Notes: generated by a model from the letters alone, not told the origin. A stretch of DNA of 64,000 bases from Glycomyces harbinensis (GCF_900101745.1 NZ_FNAD01000002.1:248001-312000); one strand, 5' to 3'. Shown: positions 35,555 to 45,165, numbered from the stretch's first letter. Made by a program: numbers and translations.

Positions 35555-37318
35555 ATGGGCGAGGAGGCGGTGCTCGAGCGCCAGTGGCGACTGCCCGCCG
35601 TCGCGCTGCGGGGCGTGCTGTTCGGGCTCGTCGCCGTCTTCGGATGGGTCGCGGTCGGGCTCGCCGACGCGGCGACCTGGTGCGGCATCCTCGCCCTGGC
35701 CGCGCTCCCCGGCGTGGTCCTCCCCCGCCACCGCCTCCTGGCCCCGGCCGGGCGGCTCGCGGAAGTGGCGGTCGTCGTGCTCGGGACGCTCGCCACCGGC
35801 GGGCTCCCGGCCTGGATGCTGCCCTACCTGATCGCGCCGTTCGCGACCGCCGCGTTCGACGCCGCGGGACAGCCCGCCGGCGAGGAGGGCCGCTACGCCC
35901 GCATGCGGACCTGGGGGCCGCCCGCGCTCGTCGCGGTCGCGGCCGTCGGCCTCATCGCGCAGGCCCCGCGGGTCTCCGGTTACGAGCGCGGCACCTACGT
36001 CACGACCGTGGCCGTCGCGCTCGCCTTCGGGCTCGCCTCGGCCGTCGGCGCCTGGTGGCTGCGCCGCTCGCGCACCTCCGACATGCACCACTCGCAGCTG
36101 CCGTACGCCGAGGCCGCGGCCCTGCTCACGCAGCTGCGCGTCGTCGCCAGGCAGCTCCCGGGCTCCACCCTCGACCCGGGCGGGATCGCGACCGAGATCG
36201 TCGACACCGCCTCGCGCATCCCCGGCGTCGCCCGCGCCGCCGTGCTCTCGGCGGCCTCCGGCAGGCGCCTGGTCGTCCTCGCCCAGCACGCCGACCAGCG
36301 CGTCGACTGGGAGACCTCCCCGCAGCTCAACTCGCTCCTGGCCGACGCCTGGGCCGGGCAGAAGCCGCAGGCCGGGCAGGTCCCGCTCTCGCGTTCCACG
36401 CAGGGCCCGGTCGCGTCCCTGGTCATCCCGCTCGTCGCCGAGGGCCGCACCGTCGGGCTCGTCGCGATCGAGGCCGACGACCCCGCCGCGTTCGGCCCCG
36501 AGACGATCTCCGCCGCCGAGGACCGCACCAAGGGCGCGGCCCTGCGCCTGGAGACCGCGCTCCTGTTCGAGGACGTGCGCTCCATGGCGACCACCGAGGA
36601 GCGCCAGCGCCTGGCCCGCGAGATCCACGACGGCATCGCCCAGGAGCTGGCGATGCTCGGCTACGGGATCGACAACGCGATGGCGATCCTGCCGCCCGAG
36701 GCCGGGGAGGCCAAGGGCGAGCTGGAGGACCTCAGGAGCGAGGTGACGCGCCTCGTCACCGAGCTGCGCTTCTCCCTGTTCGAGCTGCGCTCGAACGTCG
36801 ACCGTCAGGGGGGCCTGGCCTCGGCGATCGCGGACTATGCTCGTACTGTGGGCGCTTCCGCCGGGCTCAGGGTGCACCTGTCGCTCGACGAGGGCGGCGC
36901 GCGGCTGCCCGCGAGCACCGAAGCCGAGCTCCTGCGGATCGCACAGGAGGCGATCACGAACGCCCGCAAGCACGCGCGGGCGGAGAACCTGTGGGTGACG
37001 TGCGAGGTGGACCCGCCGTACACGCGGATCGAGGTGACCGACGACGGTCAGGGGCTCTCCGGCGAAGCGGCCGAGGGGCGCTACGGGCTGGCGATCATGA
37101 GCGAGCGGGCCGAGCGGATCCGGGGCTCCCTGGAGATCCGCCCGCACCAGCCGCACGGGACGACCGTGGCGGTCGTACTCAACGCGGGTGCGCGGCCCAC
37201 CCCACGGGCCGAGGCCCCCCGCCCGGGGTCCGCGGCCTGGGCGGCGGCCGACCGCACTGCGAGAACTGAACAGCCGGCCCGACGGCCCGACCACGGTGGT
37301 GGCCGTGGCAGCCAATGA
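35555..37318 (+). CDS. MacS-like sensor histidine kinase (membrane, GAF, HisKA_3)
   Basis: This is a 587-residue sensor. The N-terminal part has about six hydrophobic helices (residues 15-170), then a GAF-like domain (about 185-345), the HisKA_3 phosphoacceptor region EERQRLAREIHDGIAQELAMLGYGID with the H-D pair, and an HATPase domain (EAITNARKHA, EVTDDGQGL, RYGLAIMSERA). The tail is low-complexity Ala/Pro/Arg. Neighbouring fadD and pimB-like genes suggest a link to envelope lipids. It starts 9 nt after fadD and precedes its response regulator by 12 nt. Confidence 0.9.
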   Translation: MGEEAVLERQWRLPAVALRGVLFGLVAVFGWVAVGLADAATWCGILALAALPGVVLPRHRLLAPAGRLAEVAVVVLGTLATGGLPAWMLPYLIAPFATAAFDAAGQPAGEEGRYARMRTWGPPALVAVAAVGLIAQAPRVSGYERGTYVTTVAVALAFGLASAVGAWWLRRSRTSDMHHSQLPYAEAAALLTQLRVVARQLPGSTLDPGGIATEIVDTASRIPGVARAAVLSAASGRRLVVLAQHADQRVDWETSPQLNSLLADAWAGQKPQAGQVPLSRSTQGPVASLVIPLVAEGRTVGLVAIEADDPAAFGPETISAAEDRTKGAALRLETALLFEDVRSMATTEERQRLAREIHDGIAQELAMLGYGIDNAMAILPPEAGEAKGELEDLRSEVTRLVTELRFSLFELRSNVDRQGGLASAIADYARTVGASAGLRVHLSLDEGGARLPASTEAELLRIAQEAITNARKHARAENLWVTCEVDPPYTRIEVTDDGQGLSGEAAEGRYGLAIMSERAERIRGSLEIRPHQPHGTTVAVVLNAGARPTPRAEAPRPGSAAWAAADRTARTEQPARRPDHGGGRGSQ

Positions 37319-37330
37319 GGAGAGACACGC

Positions 37331-38002
37331 ATGAACGCTGACGCGCTGGAGACGAACGGTCAGACGACGGTCCTGATCGTCGACGACCACGACCTGATCC
37401 GCAAGGGCCTCCGGCATGCCTTCGACCGCGACCCCGAGTTCGAGGTGGTGGGCGAGGCCGACACCGCCGCCGACGCCCTGCGGATGGCCTCCTCCCTCAT
37501 GCCCAGCGTCGTGATCATGGACCTGCGCCTGCCCGACGGGTCGGGTCTGGACGCGACCCGCAAGCTCCGCAAGGCGCACCCGAACATGGGGATCGTGGTG
37601 CTGACGATGTACGCCGGCGACGACCAGCTGTTCGGGGCGCTCGACGCGGGCGCCTCGGCGTTCGTGCCGAAGTCGGCCCCCGCGAACGACGTCGTGGCGG
37701 CCGCGCGGCACGCGGCGTCGAACCCGACGGCGTTCAGCGCCGCGGACCTGGCCGAGGCGATGCAGCGGCGCCTGACCCCGACGGGCCCGCAGCTGTCCCC
37801 CCGCGAGTCGCAGGTGCTCAAGCTCCTCGCCGACGGCCTGTCGGTCGCCGGGATCGCGAAGCAGCTGTACGTCTCGGAGTCGACGGCGAAGACCCATATC
37901 TCGAAGCTGTACGAGAAGCTCGGCGCGGGCAACCGCGCGCAGGCCCTCATGACCGCCCTGAAGCTCGGCCTCCTGGAAGCCCCCGACCAGCCCAAGTTCT
38001 AG
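37331..38002 (+). CDS. LuxR/NarL-family response regulator (MacR-like)
   Basis: This is a 223-residue two-component regulator. The receiver domain has the acidic pair VDDHDLIRKG and the phospho-Asp in VVIMDLRLPDGSGLDATR, then TMYAGDDQLF and FVPKSAP with the Lys. The C-terminal HTH is LSPRESQVLKLLADGLSVAGIAKQLYVSESTAKTHISKLYEKL. It sits directly after the sensor kinase, in the same operon. It ends 9 nt before the convergent glycosyltransferase. Confidence 0.93.
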   Translation: MNADALETNGQTTVLIVDDHDLIRKGLRHAFDRDPEFEVVGEADTAADALRMASSLMPSVVIMDLRLPDGSGLDATRKLRKAHPNMGIVVLTMYAGDDQLFGALDAGASAFVPKSAPANDVVAAARHAASNPTAFSAADLAEAMQRRLTPTGPQLSPRESQVLKLLADGLSVAGIAKQLYVSESTAKTHISKLYEKLGAGNRAQALMTALKLGLLEAPDQPKF

Positions 38003-38011
38003 GCCGAGGGT

Positions 38012-39148
38012 CTAGACCGTCTCCCCGTAGAGCATCCCCCCGAGGCGTCCGGCCTGGCGTTCCCAGGTCCATTCGCTCAGGGCCCATTCGCGACTCGCCG
38101 CCCCCAGCCTTCGGGCCAGCGGCGGGTCGGTGAGCACCTGCGCGAGCCGGTAGGTGATCTCGCCGAGGTCGCGGCCGTCGACGACCCAGCCGGACCGGTC
38201 GTGCAGGACCGTGTCCGGGGCGCCGCCGGAGTCGCCCGCGATGACCGGCAGTCCGGAGGCCGCGGCTTCGAGGAACACCGCGCCGAGCCCTTCGACGTCG
38301 AGTCCGCGCCGGCGGGTGCGGCAGGGCATCGCGAAGACGTCGCCGGCCGCGAAGTGCGCGGCCAGTTCGGACTCGGGCACGCCGCCGGTGAAGACGACCG
38401 CGTCGGCGACCCCGTGCTGGCGGGCGAGGGCCCGCAGGCGCTGCTCGTAGGGGCCCTGGCCGACGATGAGCAGCCGCACGTCCTCGCCGACCTGGGCGCG
38501 CACGTGCGGGAGCGCCGCGATGAGCGTGTCCTGGCCCTTGCGCGGCACCAGCCGCGAGACGCACACGATCACCGGCTTGTCGCCCAGGCCGTGGCGGGCG
38601 CGCACGGGCGTGCCGTCCACGCCGGGGTGGAAGGTCTCGGCGTCGATGCCGAACGTCAGCTGCTCCAGGCGGGTCAGGTGCCCGGCGACGGGGGCGATGC
38701 GCCGGTAGGTGTAGTCCCCCAGGTAGGTCATGACGTCGAGCGAGGCCGCGATGCGCCCGAGCATCCCGCGGGTGCCGGGCATGGCCGCCCATCCGACCTC
38801 GTGGCCGTGGGTCAGGGCGATCGCCCGCTCGATCCCGGTGTCGCGCTTGAGGCCCGCGGCCAGGAGGCCGAGCGGGGCGGCGGCGCCGAACCAGACCCGG
38901 TCGCAGCGGTGCTCGCGGGCGAGGTCGGTGACGGCGCGGGCGACCCTCGGGGTGGGCAGCAGCATCCCGGTCCGGTCGCGGACCACGGTGAAGGGCTGCG
39001 CGGCGTCGAATTCGGCCCAGCCCGGTGACGTCGAGGTGTACACCACCAGGTCGTCCGAGGGCAGCCGCAGGGCCATACCGTGCACAAAGGTCTGAATCCC
39101 GCCGCGGCGGGGCGGGAAGTCGTTGGTCACCAGCAACGTGCGGCTCAT
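38012..39148 (-). CDS. GT4 glycosyltransferase, PimB-like mannosyltransferase
   Basis: This is a 378-residue GT-B enzyme. The N-terminus TLLVTNDFPPRRGGIQTFVHGMALRLP matches actinobacterial PimB (Rv2188c type), which adds the second mannose to phosphatidylinositol mannosides. The C-terminal donor-binding part has VSRLVPRKGQDTLIAALP, VFTGGVPESELAAHFAAGDVFAMPCRTR, and EGLGAVFLEAAASGLPVIAGDSGGAPDTV with the E-x7-E motif. Two adjacent ATGs exist; the second (39148) has better spacing from GGAGGGG. It acts at the inner leaflet. Confidence 0.9.
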   Translation of the reverse strand: MSRTLLVTNDFPPRRGGIQTFVHGMALRLPSDDLVVYTSTSPGWAEFDAAQPFTVVRDRTGMLLPTPRVARAVTDLAREHRCDRVWFGAAAPLGLLAAGLKRDTGIERAIALTHGHEVGWAAMPGTRGMLGRIAASLDVMTYLGDYTYRRIAPVAGHLTRLEQLTFGIDAETFHPGVDGTPVRARHGLGDKPVIVCVSRLVPRKGQDTLIAALPHVRAQVGEDVRLLIVGQGPYEQRLRALARQHGVADAVVFTGGVPESELAAHFAAGDVFAMPCRTRRRGLDVEGLGAVFLEAAASGLPVIAGDSGGAPDTVLHDRSGWVVDGRDLGEITYRLAQVLTDPPLARRLGAASREWALSEWTWERQAGRLGGMLYGETV

Positions 39149-39276
39149 CATGCCCCCTCCATGATCGCACCAGTCTGACACGCCGCGGAGGCGCGTGAGG
39201 CGATCCGGGATGACCGGGAAATGAAGGGCAGCGGTCGGCACTCGCCCGCTGTGACGGCGATGGCACACTGGTGCCT

Positions 39277-40707
39277 ATGTTGAGCGGCCAGGCGAGCGGC
39301 GACGAGGGCCCGGGAGCGGCGGGTGCCGACCCGTCGGCCGAGGGCGCCCGCGGCGACGGCCCGGGAGGCGCGGAGTCCGGCGAGGGGGACCCCGCCGAAC
39401 CCGTTGCGGCCGACACGGGCACCGCGGTGTTCCTGACCGAACCGGTGCGGCGCAGGGCCGTCGAGATCGCCGCGGTCGCGATGCCGGGCCTGCCGCCGGG
39501 GAAGATCCCGGCCCGGTTGCGCCGCTTCCTCAAGTTCAGTCCGTCCAAGCGCGCCAAGCTCGCCAGGGGCGAGATCGCCGCCGCCCTGTCGTCGGACGCC
39601 GGGTTCCGCGAGGGCCTCGCCGGGGTGCTCGCCTCGACCGATTCGCCGCTCGTGGCGGCGATCAGCACCGGCGAGGAGGTCTCGCCGATGGCCGACGCCG
39701 CCGAGGTCGCGGCCCTGACGTACCTGCTGCGGCCCGACGGCTGGCGCGAGCTCATCGCCTCCGCCGCCTCGGCGGTCAAGGAGGCGCCGGAGCCGCCGGC
39801 CCCGGAGACGCCGGACGAGGCGGCCCTGAAGCGCTTGGCCGCGTTGGAGAAGGAGAACGGCAAGGTCCGCTCGGCGCTCGCCGACCAGCGCGCGGCCGCC
39901 GCGACCCTCCAGGAGGAGCTGCGCCGGGCCCGCCGCGATCTCAAGGACGCCGACGAGCGGGCGCAGAAGGCCGCCGGCGACCTGGCTGCCGAGCGCGGAA
40001 GGCTCAAGCACCTGGAGGCCGAGCGGCGCTCCGAGCGCCGCCGCCTCGAGTCCGAAGTGGAGTCGCTGCGGTCCTCGCTGGAGCGGGCCCGCAAGACCGA
40101 GCGCGAGCACGAGCGCCTGACCTCGGCGCGGCTGTGGCTGCTCTTGGACACCCTCTCGGGCACCGCGACGGGCCTGCGGCGCGAGCTGGGCCTCGAGCCG
40201 GCCGCCGAGCGCCCGGCCGACTACGTCGCCGAGGAGTACTGCGCCGAACCCGAGGAGCGGCTCGCCGAGGGCTCGCGGGGACTGGACCCGACCGACCCGC
40301 TGCGCCTGGACCACCTGCTGGCGCTGCCGAACCCGCACCTCATCGTCGACGGCTACAACGTGACCATCTCCGCCTGGGGCGAGACGCTGACGCTGGAGCA
40401 GCAGCGCAACCGGCTCGTGCAGGGCCTGGGCGCGGTCGCGGCGCAGACGAACGCGGAGATCACGGTGGTGTTCGACGGCGCCGACTCGATCTTCGGCGCC
40501 AAGCCCTCGGCCCGCGGCGTGCGGGTCCTGTTCAGCGCCAAGGGCCAGATCGCCGACGACGTGGTGGTCGAACTCGCCCGGGTCGAGCCCGAGGGCCGGC
40601 CGGTCGTGGTGGTGTCGTCCGACCAGGAGGTCGCGATGCGGGCGCGCCGCGAAGGGGCCTACCCGGTGCCCTCGCCGCTGCTGGTGCGCTGGCTGCAGCG
40701 CAGTTGA
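39277..40707 (+). CDS. NYN (YacP-type) domain RNA-binding/nuclease-like protein with coiled coil
   Basis: This is a 476-residue protein. An acidic low-complexity N-terminus is followed by a helical domain (about 50-180), a long charged coiled coil (about 190-290), and a C-terminal PIN-like NYN domain. That domain starts HLIVDGYNVTISAWG with the first acidic residue, then has ITVVFDGADSIFG, DDVVVELARVEPEGRPVVVVSSDQEV. YacP/Rae1 relatives cleave mRNA on the ribosome in firmicutes; this role is inference. An ATG start is chosen; CACACT lies 7 nt upstream. Confidence 0.87.
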   Translation: MLSGQASGDEGPGAAGADPSAEGARGDGPGGAESGEGDPAEPVAADTGTAVFLTEPVRRRAVEIAAVAMPGLPPGKIPARLRRFLKFSPSKRAKLARGEIAAALSSDAGFREGLAGVLASTDSPLVAAISTGEEVSPMADAAEVAALTYLLRPDGWRELIASAASAVKEAPEPPAPETPDEAALKRLAALEKENGKVRSALADQRAAAATLQEELRRARRDLKDADERAQKAAGDLAAERGRLKHLEAERRSERRRLESEVESLRSSLERARKTEREHERLTSARLWLLLDTLSGTATGLRRELGLEPAAERPADYVAEEYCAEPEERLAEGSRGLDPTDPLRLDHLLALPNPHLIVDGYNVTISAWGETLTLEQQRNRLVQGLGAVAAQTNAEITVVFDGADSIFGAKPSARGVRVLFSAKGQIADDVVVELARVEPEGRPVVVVSSDQEVAMRARREGAYPVPSPLLVRWLQRS

Positions 40708-40726
40708 GGCGCCGGACGCGGCCGCG

Positions 40727-41158
40727 TCAGCGCTGCTCGCCGACGCGCAGCATCACCGAGTCGGCGGCGAGGTCGTGCAGGCCCCGGTGGTAGGGGTGGA
40801 ACAGCGCGGTCAGCGCCGGGAGCACCAGCGACAGCAGCAGCGCCCGCAGGATCGAGCGCCACAGCACGAGGCGTCCGCCGTCGGTCGCCGAGACGCAGGT
40901 GATCCGCATGGCCGTCATGCCGAGGGTCTGGGTGCCGACGGCCAGGCTGAAGGAGTAGTAGAGCAGGAACAGGCCCGCGGGGGCCTGGTTGACGTCGGCG
41001 AACTCGATGCGCAGGCCGGTGGCCCAGCCGATGAGGTAGGCCAGTGCCAGGCACGCGATCCAGTCGATGAGCACCGCGACGAACCGGCCGATGAGCGGGG
41101 CCAGATCCTGTCCTGCGCCGGGGGTTTCGGGGGTCTTCGCGCCGCGTTCGGTCGTCAT
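40727..41158 (-). CDS. RDD family membrane protein
   Basis: This is a 143-residue RDD protein with about three hydrophobic segments (about 25-45, 60-76 and 98-118). The R-D pair of the family appears as GRFVAVLIDWIAC. The region QTLGMTAMRITCVSATDGGRLVLWRSILRALLL is typical of the RDD group next to glnA in actinobacteria. Function unknown. TAGACT (41165-41170, minus) ends 6 nt before the ATG, so the mRNA is probably leaderless. It is divergent from glnA. Confidence 0.88.
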   Translation of the reverse strand: MTTERGAKTPETPGAGQDLAPLIGRFVAVLIDWIACLALAYLIGWATGLRIEFADVNQAPAGLFLLYYSFSLAVGTQTLGMTAMRITCVSATDGGRLVLWRSILRALLLSLVLPALTALFHPYHRGLHDLAADSVMLRVGEQR

Positions 41159-41249
41159 GGCGCGAGTCTACGACTCGACCCGAATCGCCCCGAGTGCACC
41201 GTCGTGAGCAGTGGTTTCTGTCAAACAGGACACGATCTGAATATTGCAA

Positions 41250-41287
41250 GTAACACGCACGAAACATTTGATTTACGGTGGGGCAAT
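41250..41287 (+). promoter_or_regulatory. glnA: GlnR-type operator upstream of glnA
   Basis: GTAAC (41250-41254)-n6-GAAAC (41261-41265)-n6-TTTAC (41272-41276)-n6-GCAAT (41283-41287). The first two boxes match the known actinobacterial GlnR a/b boxes exactly, and the 11-bp period continues with weaker boxes. Nitrogen control of glnA is inferred. Confidence 0.75.
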
Positions 41288-41305
41288 TGATCGCGGTTAG
41301 CGTTT

Positions 41306-41324
41306 CGCCTAATAAGCTTAGGCG
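41306..41324 (+). promoter_or_regulatory. Hairpin in the glnA 5' region
   Basis: CGCCTAA-TAAGC-TTAGGCG forms a perfect 7-bp stem, followed by a further GC-rich nested repeat around 41366-41393. A long structured leader (roughly 150 nt) is predicted if transcription starts near the GlnR site. Confidence 0.4.
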
Positions 41325-41465
41325 TCGACAGCGAGGTCGGCACTTCCGGCGAAGCCCGCGAGCCGAGTTCGGCACCTCGGCGCCGCTCGCGAGCCGGTAC
41401 GAGCTAGCCGCCTGGGGGCCGCGCCACGGTCCTCCCGGCACTCACCTACCGAGAGGAATACCTTC

Positions 41466-42890
41466 GTGTTCTCCAGCCCTGAAGAGCTCCTCGGCTACGT
41501 CCGCGACAACGACGTGAAGTTCATCGACGTCCGCTTCTGCGACCTGCCCGGCGTCATGCAGCACTTCAACATCCCGGCCGAGTCCTTCGACGACGACCTC
41601 CTCGAGGAGGGCCTCGCCTTCGACGGCTCCTCGATCCGCGGCTTCCAAGAGATCCACGAGTCGGACATGCTCCTGCTGCCCGACGTGGCGACCGCGTTCG
41701 TCGACCCCTTCCGCGAGCAGAAGACCCTCGCCCTGAACTTCTTCGTCCACGACCCCTTCACCCGCGAGGCCTACAGCCGCGACCCGCGCAACGTCGCGAA
41801 GAAGGCCGAGCAGTACCTGGCGGGCTCCGGCATCGCCGACACCGCGTACTTCGGGGCCGAGGCCGAGTTCTACATCTTCGACTCGATCCGCTTCGACCAG
41901 ACCGCCAACCAGGCCTTCTACAAGATCGACTCGGTCGAGGGCGCATGGAACACCGGCGCCGAGGAGAACGGCTCGAACCTGGGCTACAAGCCCCGCCACA
42001 AGGGCGGGTACTTCCCGGTCGGCCCGGTCGACCACTTCGCGGACTTGCGCGACCGCATGGTCACCAACCTCATCGAGGGCGGCCTCACCATCGAGCGCGC
42101 CCACCACGAGGTCGGCACCGCGGGCCAGTCCGAGATCAACTACCGCTTCGACACGCTGCTGCACTCCGGCGACGACGTCCAGAAGTTCAAGTACATCATC
42201 AAGAACACCGCCACCCAGGCCGGCAAGACGGTCACGTTCATGCCCAAGCCCCTGTTCGGCGACAACGGCTCGGGCATGCACACCCACCAGTCGCTGTGGG
42301 CGAACGGCGACCCGCTGTTCTACGACGAGACCGGTTACGCCGGGCTGTCGGACACCGCCCGCCACTACATCGGCGGCCTGCTCCGGCACGCCCCGAGCCT
42401 GCTCGCGTTCACCAACCCGTCGGTGAACTCCTACCGCCGCCTGGTGCCGGGCTTCGAGGCGCCGGTCAACCTGGTCTACTCGCAGCGCAACCGCTCGGCG
42501 TGCACCCGCATCCCGGTCACCGGTTCGAACGCGAAGGCCAAGCGCGTCGAGTTCCGCGTGCCGGACCCGTCGAGCAACCCGTACCTGGCGTTCTCGGCCA
42601 TGCTCATGGCGGGCCTCGACGGCATCAAGAACAAGATCGAGCCGCCGGCGCCGGTCGACAAGGACCTGTACGAGCTCGGCCCGGAGGAGTACGGCGACAT
42701 CCAGCAGGTCCCCGGCTCGCTCGACAAGGTGCTCGACAACCTCGAGGCCGACCACGACTTCCTCACCGAGGGCGGCGTGTTCACCCCGGACCTGATCGAG
42801 ACCTGGATCTCCTACAAGCGCGAGAACGAGATCGACCCGATCCGCCTGCGCCCGACCCCGCACGAGTTCGACCTGTACTACGAAGTCTGA
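41466..42890 (+). CDS. glnA: Type I glutamine synthetase
   Basis: GlnA makes glutamine from glutamate, ammonia and ATP. The 474-residue protein is full length. It shows [40 protein letters not shown], the ATP region [37 protein letters not shown] and the adenylylation tyrosine in [10 protein letters not shown], so it is the GSI-beta type regulated by GlnE. The start is GTG with GAGAGGAA upstream. It is preceded by a GlnR operator and followed by a strong terminator. Confidence 0.98.
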   Translation: MFSSPEELLGYVRDNDVKFIDVRFCDLPGVMQHFNIPAESFDDDLLEEGLAFDGSSIRGFQEIHESDMLLLPDVATAFVDPFREQKTLALNFFVHDPFTREAYSRDPRNVAKKAEQYLAGSGIADTAYFGAEAEFYIFDSIRFDQTANQAFYKIDSVEGAWNTGAEENGSNLGYKPRHKGGYFPVGPVDHFADLRDRMVTNLIEGGLTIERAHHEVGTAGQSEINYRFDTLLHSGDDVQKFKYIIKNTATQAGKTVTFMPKPLFGDNGSGMHTHQSLWANGDPLFYDETGYAGLSDTARHYIGGLLRHAPSLLAFTNPSVNSYRRLVPGFEAPVNLVYSQRNRSACTRIPVTGSNAKAKRVEFRVPDPSSNPYLAFSAMLMAGLDGIKNKIEPPAPVDKDLYELGPEEYGDIQQVPGSLDKVLDNLEADHDFLTEGGVFTPDLIETWISYKRENEIDPIRLRPTPHEFDLYYEV

Positions 42891-42906
42891 GAACGACGCC
42901 TGACGA

Positions 42907-42941
42907 GGGGCGCGACCGGTGTGACGCACCGGTCGCGCCCC
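42907..42941 (+). terminator. Terminator of glnA
   Basis: A perfect 15-bp stem (42907-42921 with 42927-42941) and a 5-nt loop, followed by TTG. Confidence 0.85.
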
Positions 42942-42985
42942 TTGAACGTTTGTTCACCCCGCCCGTCACGAGGGATACTCGCCCG

Positions 42986-43681
42986 GTGTCTCCCCGATTC
43001 CCCCCAGAACGCGATCGCGACCTGTACCGCGACGCCGGCGCCATGTCGATCGGCATCGGCATCGTGGGCGTCTCCTTCGGCGCCCTCGCCACCTCCGCGG
43101 GGCTCCCCTGGTGGATCCCGGTCGCCATGTCCTTCCTGACCTTCGCGGCCACCTCCCAGTTCGCGATGCTCGCCGTCGTGATGGCCGGCGGCGGCGTGCT
43201 CGCCGGCCTCGCCGCCGGCGTCCTCGTCCACCTGCGCCACATCCCGTACGGCATGGCCGTGGGCGACCTCTACTGGGACCGGTGGTGGATGCGCCTGGTC
43301 GGCACCTTCATGCTCATCGACCAGTCGACCGCGTTCGCGCTGTCCGCCGGGGACGACCGGCGCAGGGCCAGGGCCGCGTACTGGATCACCACCACGATCA
43401 TGTTCGTCGCCTGGAACGTCGGGACCGTGGTCGGCGTCCTGGCGGGCGGATTCGTCCCCGACCCGGACGTGTTCGGCCTCGACGCCGCCTTCCCGGCGCT
43501 GCTGCTGGCACTGGTGATGCCCGCGCTGAAGGACCGCGACACGCTCGCGGCGGTCCTGGTGGGCGCCCTGATCGCCGTCGGCACCGCACCGTTCCTGCCC
43601 ACCGGCATCCCGGTCCTGCTGGCGCTCGTGGGGCTCCTGGCGACCTGGCCCCGCCGCAGACCGAAAGGGGACGCGGCATGA
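42986..43681 (+). CDS. azlC: AzlC family branched-chain amino acid exporter subunit
   Basis: This is a 231-residue membrane protein, the large subunit of an AzlCD/BrnFE-type exporter of branched-chain amino acids. It has SIGIGIVGVSFGALATSAGLPWW, FAATSQFAMLAVV and LVHLRHIPYGMAVG, all typical of AzlC. About six to seven helices are seen. The start is GTG; GATACT (42974-42979) ends 6 nt upstream and suggests a leaderless transcript. It overlaps azlD by 4 nt (ATGA). Confidence 0.92.
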   Translation: MSPRFPPERDRDLYRDAGAMSIGIGIVGVSFGALATSAGLPWWIPVAMSFLTFAATSQFAMLAVVMAGGGVLAGLAAGVLVHLRHIPYGMAVGDLYWDRWWMRLVGTFMLIDQSTAFALSAGDDRRRARAAYWITTTIMFVAWNVGTVVGVLAGGFVPDPDVFGLDAAFPALLLALVMPALKDRDTLAAVLVGALIAVGTAPFLPTGIPVLLALVGLLATWPRRRPKGDAA

Positions 43682-43986
43682 CCATGGCCGCAGTACTCGC
43701 CCTCGCAGTGGGCGTCTTCCTGGTCCGTCTGGCCGGACCGGTGATGCGCAGCCGCATCACCGTCTCGGCGCGGACCGAGACGATGATGAAGCGCGGCGCC
43801 ATGGTGGTGCTCGCGGCCCTGGTGGTGACCGGCGCGCTCGTCGCCGACGGCGGCTTCGCGGGCTGGGCGCTCCCCGCGGGCGTCCTCGTCGGCGGACTCC
43901 TGGCGTGGCGCAGGGCCCCGATCCTCGTCGTCGTCGTCGCGGCGGCCGGAACGACGGCGCTGCTGCGCCTCGCGGGCGTCGCCTGA
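43678..43986 (+). CDS. azlD: AzlD family branched-chain amino acid exporter small subunit
   Basis: This is a 102-residue, three- to four-helix membrane protein, the obligate partner of AzlC. It has AVGVFLVRLAGPVMRSRI and AAVLVGGLLAWRRAPI-like segments of the family. Translation is coupled to azlC through ATGA. A strong terminator follows. Confidence 0.92.
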   Translation: MTMAAVLALAVGVFLVRLAGPVMRSRITVSARTETMMKRGAMVVLAALVVTGALVADGGFAGWALPAGVLVGGLLAWRRAPILVVVVAAAGTTALLRLAGVA

Positions 43987-44002
43987 GACCCCGGGACATG
44001 GA

Positions 44003-44030
44003 AAGGGCCGCACCTTTCGGTGCGGCCCTT
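44003..44030. terminator. Bidirectional terminator after azlCD
   Basis: AAGGGCCGCACC pairs with GGTGCGGCCCTT (12 bp, TTTC loop), followed by CCTT; it also serves the convergent LPXTG gene. Confidence 0.85.
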
Positions 44031-44076
44031 CCTTCATGCAGCTCTACCGGAGCCCGCGTCCCTCAGGGGATGCGGT

Positions 44077-45165
44077 CTACCAGTCCTGCGCGGCGCGGCG
44101 GCGGCGCATGACCATGAAGATGACACCGGCGGCCAGGATCAGCGCGGCGGCCGAGCTGATCATGATCGTCAGCGAGCTACCCGTGGTGGGCAGCTGGGGA
44201 GCGGCCGAGGGGGTCTCGCTCGGGGCCGGGGACTCCTCGTCACAGGGAACCCACGGCATCTCGCCCTCGTACTCGTCCTTGGGGGTCGTGATGGTGTAGT
44301 AGGCGGTGAAGCCCTCGTTGCCCTCGGGGGCGATGGTGACGGTCTCCGTGGTGCCCGGGGCGACGACCACGACGATCGGCTCATCGCTGTAGCTGGTCGT
44401 GAAGGTGAAGGTGGTCTCTTCGCCGTCGGCCGGGATCGTCAGCTCGAACTCGAGCCCGTCACAGGTGTCGTAGACGACGCCCCAGTCGCAGTTGCCGGTC
44501 TGCTCCCAGGTGTAGGTCTCCACGAGCTCGCCGTCGATGGCGATGTCGACGCTCAGGCCGGCCTCGGGGTCCTCGACCGCGAAGTAGCCGTAGTACTCCT
44601 CGCCGAAGGCGGGGGTGACGACGACCTCGTCGCCGGCGCTCGGGGTGATGGTGAACTCGGAGAGGAGCTCTTCGTTCAGGTTCTCAGCGACGACGTTCAG
44701 GCCGAAGCAGTCGCTCCAGACCGAGAAGTTGGGCTCGGGCTGGGGCTCTTCCTCAGGCTCGCACCCGCCCTCGGGCTGGTAGACGGTGACGAGCTTGCCC
44801 TGGTCCTTGTTGCCGTTCTCCCACTCGCCCGCGATCTGGAGCGAGGCCGAGGCGAAGTCGCTGCTCAGGGTCTCGGTCGCCACGAGGGGGGTGTCGCTGC
44901 CCAGGAGGGGCAGTTCGGCACCGACGACGATCTCGCCCTCCAGGTCACCGCTGTCGACGGCGGTGATCCAGCCACGGTTGTCCGGGTCGTCGGTCCAGTC
45001 CGTGGCCTCCCACGTGACGGTCCAGCTGCCGTCCTCGGCGCACACGGCGGTGCCCTCGAGTTCGACGTGGTGGGCCTGGGCGGCGGAGGCGAAGGTGACC
45101 GCTCCTGCGACGCCGAGCATGACGCTTCCGGTCAGACCCAGCACCCGCTTGAGGGTACGGTTCAT
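44077..45165 (-). CDS. LPXTG-anchored surface protein
   Basis: This is a 362-residue exported protein. The signal peptide ends ASAAQA; the mature part is acidic and beta-rich with four to five paired Cys and a Glu/Pro stretch near residue 140. The C-terminus has the sortase sorting signal LPTTG, then a hydrophobic segment and MRRRRAAQDW. It should be covalently attached to peptidoglycan. No sortase gene is in the window. The ATG has CTTAGGAG upstream. The function of the exposed region is unknown; no adhesin domain is recognised. Confidence 0.88.
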   Translation of the reverse strand: MNRTLKRVLGLTGSVMLGVAGAVTFASAAQAHHVELEGTAVCAEDGSWTVTWEATDWTDDPDNRGWITAVDSGDLEGEIVVGAELPLLGSDTPLVATETLSSDFASASLQIAGEWENGNKDQGKLVTVYQPEGGCEPEEEPQPEPNFSVWSDCFGLNVVAENLNEELLSEFTITPSAGDEVVVTPAFGEEYYGYFAVEDPEAGLSVDIAIDGELVETYTWEQTGNCDWGVVYDTCDGLEFELTIPADGEETTFTFTTSYSDEPIVVVVAPGTTETVTIAPEGNEGFTAYYTITTPKDEYEGEMPWVPCDEESPAPSETPSAAPQLPTTGSSLTIMISSAAALILAAGVIFMVMRRRRAAQDW

